A stretch of 53,965 nucleotides of DNA, from positions 1-53,965 of the forward strand of contig BNBP01000046.1 of assembly GCA_014656015.1 (NCBI GenBank), given 5' to 3'. The notes beneath the pieces were generated by a model, which saw only the letters and a program-made list of their open reading frames with translations, was not told the origin of the DNA and did not search any database. The translations under genes and the position numbers were made by a program. Below are positions 24,889 through 32,972 of this stretch, in pieces. The stretch's first letter is position 1; each line of letters opens with the position of its first letter. The DNA is from Streptomyces griseoaurantiacus. Lineage in GTDB: Bacteria > Actinomycetota > Actinomycetes > Streptomycetales > Streptomycetaceae.

Positions 24889-26252
24889 ACGGCGAAACGC
24901 CCCACCGCGAAGCGACGGGCCCCGACGCCTCCCTTCCCGGCACGCCCCTTCCCGGCACGCCCGTGCCCGACGTTCCCGGCTTCGGCGCCTCCGGCTTCGG
25001 CTTCGAGGGCGAGTGCGAGGAGATGTGCGCCACGGTCCTCGCCTTCGCCCGCCGCGAGCTCACCGCCCGGGGCGGGGCGGCGCACCCCGCCTTCGACGCC
25101 GGCGACTTCCGTCGGCGCTGGCGGCTGGCGGGCGCACAGGGCCTGGTGGGCGGCACGGTGCCGGTCGACTACGGCGGCAGCGGTCTGGACGCGGTCACCG
25201 CCTCCGCCGTCATGGAGGCACTCGGCCGTGGCACCGAGGACACCGGCTTCGCCTTCTCCGTCGCGGCCCATCTGTTCGCCTCGCTGATGCCGATCACCGA
25301 GTTCGGCACGGAGGAGCAGAAGCGCGCCTGGCTGCCCGCGCTCTGCTCGGGGGAGCGGATCGCGGCGCACGGCATCACCGAACCCGAGGCCGGGTCCGAC
25401 GCACTCCGTCTGCGCACCCGCGCCGAACGCAAGGGCGACACGTACGTCCTCAACGGCGCCAAGTGCTTCACGACGAACGCGCCCGTCGCCGACGTCTTCC
25501 TCGTCCAGGCGGCGACCGAACCGGGCGGCGGCTTCTTCGGGCTGACGGCGTTCCTGGTCGAGGCCGGCACCCCGGGTCTCCGGGTCGGCGCCCCCTACGA
25601 CAAGCTCGGCCTGCGCGGATCGCCCACGGCCGACGTCCACTTCGACGGCTGCGAGGTGCCGGCGAGCCAGGTGCTCGGCGCGGAGGGCGCGGGAGCCGCC
25701 GTGTTCTCCGCGTCGATGAAGTGGGAGCGCGTCTGCCTGTTCGCGGTCTACCTGGGCGCGATGCGCCGCGTCCTCGACTCCACGACGCGCTACGCCGGGG
25801 AGCGGGAGCAGTTCGGTTCGCCCATCGGCGGATTCCAGGCGGTCGGCCATCGGATCGTCGACATGACCCTGCGTCTGGAGGGCGCCCGGTCCCTGCTGTA
25901 CCGGGCCGCGCGGGAGTTGGCGCGAGGCAGCGAGGACGAGATCGCGCCGGCTCTCGCCAAGCTCGCGGTGAGCGAGGCCGCCGTCCAACTCGGCCTGGAC
26001 GCCGTGCAGATACGGGGCGGGCTGGGAATGGTCGCCGGGGAGGCGGAGGCCTTCCTGCGGGACGCCCTGCCCTCCCGGGTCTTCTCCGGCACCAACGACA
26101 TCCAGAGGAACAACATCGCCCGGGCGCTGGGACTGGGCAGGGCGCCGGGCGGACGAGGCCGGCGGCCCGCCCCCTCGGCCTCCTCCCCGGCGTCCACGGC
26201 ATCCGCCGCCCTCACCGCCCCCACCACCCCCACGGAAGGGAACACGCCTTGA
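24885..26252 (+). CDS. redW: L-prolyl-PCP dehydrogenase RedW (acyl-CoA dehydrogenase family)
   Basis: 455 aa; ATGA overlap with redX. It oxidises prolyl-S-RedO to pyrrolyl-2-carboxyl-S-RedO with FAD. Acyl-CoA dehydrogenase features: GHGITEPEAGSD-like segment (AAHGITEPEAGSD), LNGAKCFTTNAP, KLGLRGSPTADVHFD, YAGEREQFGSPI and the C-terminal RVFSGTNDIQRNNIARALG. The glutamate usual in YEGT is serine here (FSGT), but Glu in SMKWERV aligns with the helix-G catalytic base of isovaleryl-CoA dehydrogenase. A variable N-terminus (GTPLPGTPVPDVPG repeats) and an Ala/Ser/Thr-rich tail flank the enzyme. It forms an operon with redD, redX and redY. Confidence 0.92.
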   Translation: MNGETPHREATGPDASLPGTPLPGTPVPDVPGFGASGFGFEGECEEMCATVLAFARRELTARGGAAHPAFDAGDFRRRWRLAGAQGLVGGTVPVDYGGSGLDAVTASAVMEALGRGTEDTGFAFSVAAHLFASLMPITEFGTEEQKRAWLPALCSGERIAAHGITEPEAGSDALRLRTRAERKGDTYVLNGAKCFTTNAPVADVFLVQAATEPGGGFFGLTAFLVEAGTPGLRVGAPYDKLGLRGSPTADVHFDGCEVPASQVLGAEGAGAAVFSASMKWERVCLFAVYLGAMRRVLDSTTRYAGEREQFGSPIGGFQAVGHRIVDMTLRLEGARSLLYRAARELARGSEDEIAPALAKLAVSEAAVQLGLDAVQIRGGLGMVAGEAEAFLRDALPSRVFSGTNDIQRNNIARALGLGRAPGGRGRRPAPSASSPASTASAALTAPTTPTEGNTP

Positions 26253-26599
26253 CGGTCATCATCCACCGCATCCAGCTCCTCGACTCGGTGGAACCCGAGC
26301 GGTTCGAGCGCTGGGTGCGGGAGGTCGACTACGCGGCCTGCCCCGAACTGCCCAGCGTGCTCGCCTTCGGTGTGCACCGGGTGGATGCCACCCCGGACAC
26401 GGGTGCGGGAGGGCGCCCGCGCCCCGCGCACTACTTCGAGATCATCGAGGTGAGCAGCCCCGAGGACTTCGCGCGGGACATGGACAGTGCCCGTTTCCGG
26501 CGGCTGGAAGCGGATTTCGGCCGGATGGCGAAGGTCGTCGAGGAAGTGGCCGGGGAGCGGATCGGTGAGGGCTATCGGGCGCACGGGGATCGCGCGTAA
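26249..26599 (+). CDS. redY: RedY-family protein
   Basis: 116 aa from a TTG that overlaps the redW stop (TTGA) with GGAAGGG 8 nt upstream. Sequence pattern TVIIHRIQLLDSVEPERFERWVREVDYAACPELPSVLAFGVHRV...HYFEIIEVSSPEDFARDM is that of the RedY family, a small ferredoxin-like fold found in prodiginine and some other pyrrole and indole clusters. RedY in S. coelicolor has no settled role; homologues act as small cyclases. Last gene of the redDXWY unit; a hairpin follows. Confidence 0.88.
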   Translation: MTVIIHRIQLLDSVEPERFERWVREVDYAACPELPSVLAFGVHRVDATPDTGAGGRPRPAHYFEIIEVSSPEDFARDMDSARFRRLEADFGRMAKVVEEVAGERIGEGYRAHGDRA

Positions 26600-26621
26600 G
26601 GACACCCGGCGAGGTTTCCGA

Positions 26622-26643
26622 CAGTAAGTTGAAAGGCTTACTG
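26622..26643. terminator. Hairpin between convergent redY and redZ
   Basis: CAGTAAG (26622-26628) and CTTACTG (26637-26643) are a perfect 7-bp inverted repeat around an 8-nt loop. It lies 22 bp after the redY stop and 40 bp after the redZ stop on the other strand, the right place for a bidirectional terminator. Confidence 0.6.
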
Positions 26644-26683
26644 AATTTGCGTCAGGACCCCGCCGGAACTCGCCAGAAGGCCG

Positions 26684-27361
26684 TCAGGAGGTTTTCCGCA
26701 CCGGGACCTCCGCGTCCTGTCCAATGACGGAAATGAGGCCCGACTCGTAGGCGAAGGCAACCGCCTGGGCGCGCGTCCCCACCCCGAGCTTTCTCAGCAG
26801 ATGGTGAACGTGGGACCGTACCGTCGCCGTGGTTATGGACATCTTCTCCGCTATCTCGACATTGGACTTCCCCTGGGCGAGCAGCACAATGACCTCGGAT
26901 TCCCGGGGGGTCAGCGTGGCCAGCAGTCCCGTGGCGGGCGCGGGGGAGACGATGTCCGGGAGGAGGTGCAGGCTCGGCCGGGCCTCCTCCGGCATGACGA
27001 TGGCCGCGCCGGCGCTGACCGTCCGCAGCACGTGGATCAGCTCGTCGGGCGAGGCGTCCGGACTCAGCACCGCCCTGACGCCGACCCGCAGGGCCTCGAT
27101 GGAGCGGGGCGCGAACTCGGCCTTCGCGATGAGCACGACCTTCGTGCCCTCCGACAGCGCGGCGAGCTCCCGTTTGTGCTCCACGGTCAGCGCGGGGGAG
27201 ACGACCACGAGCACGTCGGGGGTCTGCCGCGCGGCGGCCGCCGCGGACTCGATGCCGGTCGTGTTGCCGACCACGGTGATGTCGGCCTGCTGGTCGAGCA
27301 GCGCGCGCATCCCGGCGCCCAGGATCGCATCCTCGCAAGCCACGAGTACGCGAATTGTCAC
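26684..27361 (-). CDS. redZ: Orphan atypical response regulator RedZ
   Basis: 225 aa from a GTG at 27361 with GGGAGG 6 nt upstream; a longer frame to 27451 is not needed. The receiver-like domain (1-120) lacks the phospho-acceptor: the beta-3 segment is PDVLVVVSP (Val54/Ser55 where Asp is expected) and the beta-5 Lys is missing (AVLSPDAS). The LuxR-type HTH is intact (LTPRESEVIVLLAQGKSNVEIAEKMSI...VRSHVHHLLRKLGV). In S. coelicolor RedZ activates redD and is controlled by bldA through a single TTA codon; this gene has no TTA codon. No kinase gene is adjacent. Confidence 0.9.
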   Translation of the reverse strand: MTIRVLVACEDAILGAGMRALLDQQADITVVGNTTGIESAAAAARQTPDVLVVVSPALTVEHKRELAALSEGTKVVLIAKAEFAPRSIEALRVGVRAVLSPDASPDELIHVLRTVSAGAAIVMPEEARPSLHLLPDIVSPAPATGLLATLTPRESEVIVLLAQGKSNVEIAEKMSITTATVRSHVHHLLRKLGVGTRAQAVAFAYESGLISVIGQDAEVPVRKTS

Positions 27362-27723
27362 CGACTGCCTCCCGTGAGGTGGGACCGAGTGGGTGCAAGG
27401 GTGGTCGACCCGGCTCGGCCCGGAGTGTGCGTTGGTCGCAGATGCCCTCATCGGGCGATGGCAGGTTTTACCGACCAGGTGAACCGGCAGGCGGTCTTTT
27501 CCGGTTGTGACGGCTTGCGGTCCTGCAAAGTACGTGCCTCCCCCGAGAGGGCGCCGCAGCGCTCTTCCGACACTCCTTGCTGCCTGGGGCGACTGATTGT
27601 GTCAGTCGTCTGTGACCCACGCAATATTCCGTATAGGTCGCCTTCGTTCACGGGGGAGCGAAATCGAGCCACCGCGGATTGTCGAAGTACGTGGAATGGC
27701 CGGTGTTCGCGGCCCGGAAATCC
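27362..27723. promoter_or_regulatory. redZ upstream region with a 19-bp dyad
   Basis: 362 bp between the redV stop and the redZ start, both minus strand, with no supported gene. At 27591-27609 there is a perfect inverted repeat CGACTGA-TTGTG-TCAGTCG. It could be an operator for redZ control 230 bp upstream, or the redV-side terminator hairpin, though the 5-nt loop and lack of GC-rich stem favour an operator. Confidence 0.45.
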
Positions 27724-29181
27724 TCAGACGCGTCGCAGCGCGTGGGACGGGGAACGCCGGTGGGAGGACGGGAACGCCGTGACCGCGTACCCGAGCCGGC
27801 TCAGGAAGAGGGCCCGCCCCGGCAACGCGAGCCGCCGCTCGCACGCGTCCCGTACGTCCTCGTGCTGGAGCAGGACGCTCACCGGATGCAGCACCAGCCC
27901 GGCGCGGGTCGCCGCCAGCCAGTAGCCGGCCAGGGCGGCACCGGCGCGCAGGACGGACCCGGCGTCGGGCGTCCGGCCGCCGAAGCCGCCGAAGTCCCCG
28001 GGGCCCGCCGGGTTCCCGGGGCGCCCGGAGCCGTCTGATCCGTCGGATCCGTCGAAGCACAGGGCGACGGCGGCGGGGGAGCGCCGTACCGCGGCGGCGA
28101 GTTGCCGGGCGAGGAACCGGTCGTAGCCCGCGTGACGCAGCAGCCGCATGGTGGCGGGCGCCAGCGCGGCCCGCATGCCCAGCCGGCGCGGTGGCGACAG
28201 CTCCCCGAAGAGCTGGCCGAGGGTGAAGCCGTCGCCGGCCCGCGCGGCCTCGGCCTCGTCGCGCCGGATGTACGCGTGTGTCTCCCGCCAGGCGGCGCGG
28301 TGGGCGAAGTCGCGTCCGCCGTGCCGGGCGACCAGCTCGGCGAGGGCGGCACGCTCGGGAGCGCCCACCAGGTGGCGTACGGCGACCGGGGCGCCCGGGG
28401 CCGGGTGCGCGCGGAGCAGCGCGGACTCGGTCGCGGAGGAGGCGAGTCGCGCCAGGACGCCGGGGTCGATCGCCTCGGGGCGGTACGGGCCCCGGTTGGT
28501 GTGCCGGGCGCCCACGGTCTCGCGCAGGGCGGCAAGGTCGCCCGGGGGAGCGGGCGCGGGCGAGAGCCGGAGGAGGCACAGCGGCTCCCAGGCGCGCGGC
28601 CACCGGTCGCCGCCGAACGGCGGTGCGCCGCCCGTCGCCCCCGGGCCGAGGAGGCGGACCCCGTCGGCCCGCCAGCCCTGGGCGGCCAGGGCGCGCGCCA
28701 GGATCTCCCCGTGGGAGCCGCAGCTCAGCAGCATCTCGGTGGCGTGGGCGGGCAGCGCGGTGAGTTCTCGCGCCCGGTCCAGAGCGAGGACCAGGTACTC
28801 GCTCCGGCGCGACGGGACGCGGCCGCTCCCGTCCGGCGTCCCGCCAAGCCTCCCGTCGGGCGCCCCGGCGGCCGTTCCCGCGGACCCCCCGCCCGGTGAC
28901 ACGGCCGCGCGGCCACCGGGTTCCCCCGCCGCGAGCAGTGCCGCCGCCGTGCGCCGGGTCGCCGCGTCGGTCGCCCAGCCGACGCCCCACGGCTGGCAGT
29001 TGTGCGAGGAGGGAGCGCGGGCGGCGATCGCGGCGGCCACCTGGAGGGCGTCGTGGAACGCCACCCCGCCCCGGCGCACCGGCAGGGGCGGCAGGGCCGC
29101 CGACGAGGCGGGCGAAGGGGAAGGCGAAGGGGAAGGCGAAGGGGAAGGGGAGGAAGAGGATGACGCGGATGCCGATGTCAC
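27724..29181 (-). CDS. redV: RedV, nitroreductase-like oxidoreductase
   Basis: 485 aa from a GTG at 29181. After a Ser/Pro repeat N-terminus (SPSPSP..., from 12-bp repeats at 29113-29150) comes a nitroreductase-like domain: VAAAIAARAPSSHNCQPWGV (the FMN-binding RAPSSHNxQPW motif), two central Ala-rich halves, and a C-terminal AGYWLAATRAGLVLHPVS. RedV, like Serratia PigM, is thought to oxidise hydroxymethyl-bipyrrole (HBM) to the aldehyde HBC. A Gly/Ser/Asp-rich insertion (DGSDGSDGSGRPGN) lies near residue 380. Last gene of the leftward redQRSTUV unit. Confidence 0.85.
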   Translation of the reverse strand: MTSASASSSSSPSPSPSPSPSPSPASSAALPPLPVRRGGVAFHDALQVAAAIAARAPSSHNCQPWGVGWATDAATRRTAAALLAAGEPGGRAAVSPGGGSAGTAAGAPDGRLGGTPDGSGRVPSRRSEYLVLALDRARELTALPAHATEMLLSCGSHGEILARALAAQGWRADGVRLLGPGATGGAPPFGGDRWPRAWEPLCLLRLSPAPAPPGDLAALRETVGARHTNRGPYRPEAIDPGVLARLASSATESALLRAHPAPGAPVAVRHLVGAPERAALAELVARHGGRDFAHRAAWRETHAYIRRDEAEAARAGDGFTLGQLFGELSPPRRLGMRAALAPATMRLLRHAGYDRFLARQLAAAVRRSPAAVALCFDGSDGSDGSGRPGNPAGPGDFGGFGGRTPDAGSVLRAGAALAGYWLAATRAGLVLHPVSVLLQHEDVRDACERRLALPGRALFLSRLGYAVTAFPSSHRRSPSHALRRV

Positions 29182-29193
29182 TGGGCCGAACTC

Positions 29194-30033
29194 CTATCGC
29201 CACACCAACGCGACCGAATAGCCGTCGACTTCACGTGCCCAACTGTCGAACCGTGCCCCGTCGCCCCGGGGCACATGGCGTCCGAGACCCGGCCCCGCCC
29301 GCCACACGAAGCGGCCGTCGGCACGCCAGTCGGTCAGCTCGACCTCCCGGGGGTCGACGCGCAGGCCGAAGCCGAAGTGCTTGAGGACCGCCTCCTTGCA
29401 CGTCCAGCGCAGGGCCGGGGGCATCGCCCGCAGCCCGGGGGACTCCGCGTCCCGCGCCGCGCCGGACGCCGGGGCGAGCAGTTCCGCGAGCGTCGGCGGC
29501 ATCCGCCGGGTCAGTTCGACGTCGACGCCCACGGCACGCGGGCCGCACACCGCGAGGGCGAAGTCCACCGAGTGCGAGAGCCCGACCTCCACGGTCCCCC
29601 CTCCAGGCGCCCCGCCCTCCGCCGACGGCCCGGCGTCCGACCGGAGTTCGACCCTGGGGCGGCCGGCCCGCAGCCCCTCCGCCACGGCCCCGACGCGCAC
29701 GTCACGCGTCCGGGTGCGCGCGCCGAAGTGCCGTGCGCGGTAGGCGCACACCCCGTGCTTGAGCGCGAGCCGCCCCGCCAGCCACTCCAAACGCCGCTTG
29801 GGGAGGGCGAGCCCCGCCGCCCGCGCCGCCTCGCTCGCGTCCAGGTGCCGGGACTCCAGGGCCGTGCGGGCCGCTTCGCCGAGCGTGCGCAGCCGGGCGA
29901 TCGACACGACGGCGAGCGTCAGGGGCCCCCGCACATGGCACACGTACAGGGGCCGTGCCGGATCGAGGACGAGGCCCTCGTCGAGGCCCGCCACCGCGGC
30001 GCGGGCCGGGGGCGCCGTCACGCCGGGGCCCAT
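29194..30033 (-). CDS. redU: 4'-Phosphopantetheinyl transferase RedU
   Basis: 279 aa. The Sfp-type motifs are VEVGLSHSVDFALAV (substrate-binding HS), AVGVDVEL (metal-binding GVD-x-E) and RWTCKEAVLKHFGFGLRVDPREVEL (WxxKEAxxK). It transfers phosphopantetheine from CoA to serine of carrier proteins, here RedO, RedQ, RedN and RedL; in S. coelicolor RedU is dedicated mainly to RedO. It begins 1 bp after the redT stop. Confidence 0.92.
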   Translation of the reverse strand: MGPGVTAPPARAAVAGLDEGLVLDPARPLYVCHVRGPLTLAVVSIARLRTLGEAARTALESRHLDASEAARAAGLALPKRRLEWLAGRLALKHGVCAYRARHFGARTRTRDVRVGAVAEGLRAGRPRVELRSDAGPSAEGGAPGGGTVEVGLSHSVDFALAVCGPRAVGVDVELTRRMPPTLAELLAPASGAARDAESPGLRAMPPALRWTCKEAVLKHFGFGLRVDPREVELTDWRADGRFVWRAGPGLGRHVPRGDGARFDSWAREVDGYSVALVWR

Positions 30034-30034
30034 G

Positions 30035-30925
30035 TCAGCGCTCCACGGGCGGCGGCAGCAGGAACGGGTAGGGGCGGCGCAGCACCTTGAAGTGCCACAG
30101 CCGGTCGGCGGTGCGCAGGCGCTGGATCAGCTCCCACATCCGGGCGTCGCCCCGGTAGTAGGCGGCGACCTCCTCCGCCGTGATCGGCTCGGCGAGGCGC
30201 CCGTTGGCCTGGTCGAGGAAGGCCGGGACCAGCGCGTCCAGCCGCTCCTTGTGGAGGTTGCCGAGGAAGTCCAGGAGGACACCGCGGGTCGCGTAGAACT
30301 TGTCGAAGATCGACCTGCTCATCGACAGCCGTACGGCGTCGCGCAGCACCCACGGCAGGGAGGTGAAGAAGAGCCGCACGTCGAGCTTCTCCCGGCCCCG
30401 GGCGTCCCGCATGAGGGGCGTGGTGATGTCCAGGTAGACCAGCTCACCGTCCACGTCGACCCAGTTGGAGGCCTGGGCGTCGAGCCCCAGGGTGGGGGAC
30501 ACGGTGGCGTCCACCTGGTCGAGGAAACGGGAGAAGAAGTCCTTGGCCCAGGTCTCGTCCTCGGTGTGCAGCAGCCGGGAGCACAGCCGACGCTCCGGCA
30601 GCTCGCGCTGTACGCAGTACGCCACGATCCGCCCGCCGGGGTGCGGCGCGTGCCACACCTCGGTGTCGGCGACGTTCAGTCCGCTGTCGGTGAGGCGGCG
30701 CAGATACTCGTCGAGACCCTCGCGATAGCGCGCGAAGCGCGCCCGGTCGGGGAAGACGGGCAGCCGCTTGCAGGCGTACGTGCCACCCTCGGTCCGCAGC
30801 CGGAGCACCAGGGTGACCTCGCCGTGGCCCAGGATGTCCAGGGCGCCGTCGTCGGCGGTGCGCAACGCCTCCCGCACCCGCTGTTCGAGACGGGTGAGCG
30901 CGTCGTGGGGAACCGTGAAGGGCAT
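30035..30925 (-). CDS. redT: RedT, conserved red-cluster protein with kinase-like fold signature
   Basis: 296 aa. Usually called unknown. I see the layout of a protein-kinase/APH-type fold: a glycine-loop-like LGHGEVTLVL (32-40), a strand-3 lysine in TYACKRLP (K53), a catalytic-loop-like LDAQASN (D149...N154, spacing as in HGDLHxxN) and a metal-binding-like VYLDITTP (D166). The C-terminal half is helical (LFFTSLPWVLRDAV...FLGNLHKERLDALVPAFLDQANG). Whether it phosphorylates anything is unproven. It sits between redS and redU; the symbol is assigned from gene order in S. coelicolor. Confidence 0.75.
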   Translation of the reverse strand: MPFTVPHDALTRLEQRVREALRTADDGALDILGHGEVTLVLRLRTEGGTYACKRLPVFPDRARFARYREGLDEYLRRLTDSGLNVADTEVWHAPHPGGRIVAYCVQRELPERRLCSRLLHTEDETWAKDFFSRFLDQVDATVSPTLGLDAQASNWVDVDGELVYLDITTPLMRDARGREKLDVRLFFTSLPWVLRDAVRLSMSRSIFDKFYATRGVLLDFLGNLHKERLDALVPAFLDQANGRLAEPITAEEVAAYYRGDARMWELIQRLRTADRLWHFKVLRRPYPFLLPPPVER

Positions 30926-30971
30926 GGGTATCGGACCTTTGCGTCGGGGGACCCGGCGGGCGCGCGGACCC

Positions 30972-31415
30972 TTACGTCGTCGTGTCCGTCCCGGCGTCGA
31001 GGGGGACGGAGGAGGAGCCGGCCGCGGCGCGGCGGTGCACCACGATCAGATAGATGCCGGCGGCGAAGAACGCGGCGTCGAGCACGAGGATCTGCGGCAC
31101 GCTGCCCACCAGGATCAGCACGAAGCAGACCAGCATGAGGAGTTGGCCGTAGAGCGCGGCGAGGACCAGTTCCCGGTTGCGGAGCAGGACCAGGCCGCTC
31201 ACCACCATCGCGGCCGCGACGAACACGGTGACGCCCGTCGGGTGGCCGTCGAGCCAGTTCGTGAAGCCGCCGAGCACGGCGACGCCGTCGTTGGCCTCGG
31301 CCGCGTCGTCCAGGCGCTGCTCCACCGACTCGATCTCGGGGAAGAACTTGCCGATCCCCGCGACGATGTAGAGGACGCCGACGACGCGCTGCAGTATCAG
31401 GATTCTTTTCGTCAC
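30972..31415 (-). CDS. redS: RedS, small integral membrane protein
   Basis: 147 aa from a GTG at 31415. Four predicted transmembrane helices: ILILQRVVGVLYIVAGIGKFF, GVTVFVAAAMVVSGLVLL, LVLAALYGQLLMLVCFVLILVG and ILVLDAAFFAAGIYLIVV. The layout resembles DoxX-like/DUF6041 proteins. Function is unknown; membrane location of the late prodiginine steps is a possible reason for its presence. Symbol by position between redT and redR. Confidence 0.7.
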   Translation of the reverse strand: MTKRILILQRVVGVLYIVAGIGKFFPEIESVEQRLDDAAEANDGVAVLGGFTNWLDGHPTGVTVFVAAAMVVSGLVLLRNRELVLAALYGQLLMLVCFVLILVGSVPQILVLDAAFFAAGIYLIVVHRRAAAGSSSVPLDAGTDTTT

Positions 31416-31482
31416 CTGTCGGATTCTTCCGGTGTCGGGGCCGGCCGGCCGGGGGGCTTTCCGGACAAGGTCCGGCGGGTGG

Positions 31483-32727
31483 TCACGCGGCCGTCAGGAC
31501 CAGCACGGCGTTCTGCCCGCCGAAGCCGAAGGAGTTGCTGACCGCCGCCCGCACCTCCCGCCGGCGCGGGGCCCCGGAGACCACGTCCAGTTCGACGGCG
31601 GGGTCGATCCGCTCCAGGTTGGCCGTCGGGGGCACGGTCCCGTGCTCCAGGGTGAGGACGGTCAGCGCGGCCTCGATCGCGCCGGCCGCCCCGAGCGTGT
31701 GCCCGAGGACGCCCTTGGCGGAGGTCACGTCCGCGTCCTGGCCCAGGACCTTGCGCACCGCCCGCGCCTCGGCGGCGTCGTTGAGCGGGGTGGACGTGCC
31801 GTGGGCGTTGACGTGGTCGATCTCCCCGGGCAGGAGGTCCGCCGCCGCGAGCGCCGTCCGCAGGGCCCGGATCACCCCGCCGCCCTCCGGGTCCGGGGCG
31901 GTCATGTGGTGGGCGTCGGCCGAGGCCCCGTACCCGGCCACCCGCGCGCGGACCCGCGCGCCCCGGGCCCGGGCGTCCGCCTCCCGCTCCAGCACCAGCA
32001 TTCCGCTGCCCTCGCCGATGACGAAGCCGTCGCGGCCGGCGTCGAAGGGCCGGGAGGCGGTCGCGGGCCGGTCCAGCCGTGCCGTGGACAGCGCGCCCAT
32101 CTGCGCGAAACCGGTCACCATGAGGGGGCTCACGCCTGCCTCGCCGCCCCCCGCGAGCACGACGTCGCAGCTCCCCTCACGCAGGAGCTGCATCGCGGTG
32201 CCGATCGCGGTGGCGCCGGAGGCGCAGGCCGTCGCCGTGACGAGGTTGGGGCCCGTGGCGCCCAGGTCCATCGCCAGGTGCCCGGCGACCATGTTGGGCA
32301 CCAGCATCGGGATCAGCAGCGCGGACACCGCGCCGGGCCCCTGCTCCAGCATCCGCCGGTGCTGGGCCTCCCAGGTGGCCACGCCCCCCAGGCCGCAGCC
32401 GACGACCACGCCCACCCGGGCACCGTCCCACGTCGCCGGGTCCAGACCGGAAGCGGCCACGGCCTCGCGCGCCGCGGTGAGCGAGAGCTGGATGAACCGG
32501 TCGTGGGTCAGCGAACTGCGCCGCCCCACGTGCTCGCGCGGCGAGAAGCCCGGGACCGTGCAGGAGATGTCCACGGGCAGCCCGGCCAGCCGCGGGTCAC
32601 GGGCGGCCGTCGACGCCCCCGCGCACACCCCCTGCCACGTGGCCTCCGCGCCGATACCGGCGGCGGTGACCAGGCCGATCCCGGTGACGGCCACGGCGGG
32701 CGCGGTGCCCGCGGGGGGTGCGGTCAT
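31483..32727 (-). CDS. redR: RedR, 3-oxoacyl-ACP synthase II (FabF type)
   Basis: 414 aa. KAS II with an intact Cys-His-His triad: TATACASGATAIG (Cys), NAHGTSTPLND (His) and AKGVLGHTLGAAG (Lys/His). It elongates the alkyl chain made with RedP and RedQ to the dodecanoyl-level precursor of the alkylpyrrole. The ATG overlaps the redQ stop (ATGA), so the pair is coupled. The N-terminal 10 residues are Ala/Pro-rich and not conserved. Confidence 0.93.
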   Translation of the reverse strand: MTAPPAGTAPAVAVTGIGLVTAAGIGAEATWQGVCAGASTAARDPRLAGLPVDISCTVPGFSPREHVGRRSSLTHDRFIQLSLTAAREAVAASGLDPATWDGARVGVVVGCGLGGVATWEAQHRRMLEQGPGAVSALLIPMLVPNMVAGHLAMDLGATGPNLVTATACASGATAIGTAMQLLREGSCDVVLAGGGEAGVSPLMVTGFAQMGALSTARLDRPATASRPFDAGRDGFVIGEGSGMLVLEREADARARGARVRARVAGYGASADAHHMTAPDPEGGGVIRALRTALAAADLLPGEIDHVNAHGTSTPLNDAAEARAVRKVLGQDADVTSAKGVLGHTLGAAGAIEAALTVLTLEHGTVPPTANLERIDPAVELDVVSGAPRRREVRAAVSNSFGFGGQNAVLVLTAA

Positions 32728-32972
32728 GACGAGGCCGTGGGGGCCGCGTGCCGTTCCAGGATCTCGGCGACCCGGCCGATGGTGTCGCCGGGCGAGGCCG
32801 CGTCGTCCTCGATCTGCACGCCGAACTCCGACTGGATCACCAGCAGCAGCTCCACCAGGAACAGGGAGTCCATGTCGAGTTCCTCGAACGTGGTGTCCGC
32901 GCCGATCTCCGCGCGGTCCACCTCGAAACGGTCGACGAGAAGGCCGACCAGCCTGTCGTACATCGCGCTCAT
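32724..32972 (-). CDS. redQ: RedQ, acyl carrier protein
   Basis: 82 aa. A typical ACP: four helices with the phosphopantetheine serine in ELDMDSLFLVELL, followed by the recognition helix and a short Ala/Thr tail. It holds growing acyl chains in the RedP/RedR system that makes the fatty precursor; RedJ or RedL then takes the chain. First gene of the leftward unit; its promoter is in the SARP-type divergent region. Confidence 0.92.
   Translation of the reverse strand: MSAMYDRLVGLLVDRFEVDRAEIGADTTFEELDMDSLFLVELLLVIQSEFGVQIEDDAASPGDTIGRVAEILERHAAPTASS

Noticed and set aside
27448..27672. 74-codon minus-strand frame upstream of redZ
   Set aside because: No ribosome-binding site or family resemblance; overlaps the likely redZ control region.
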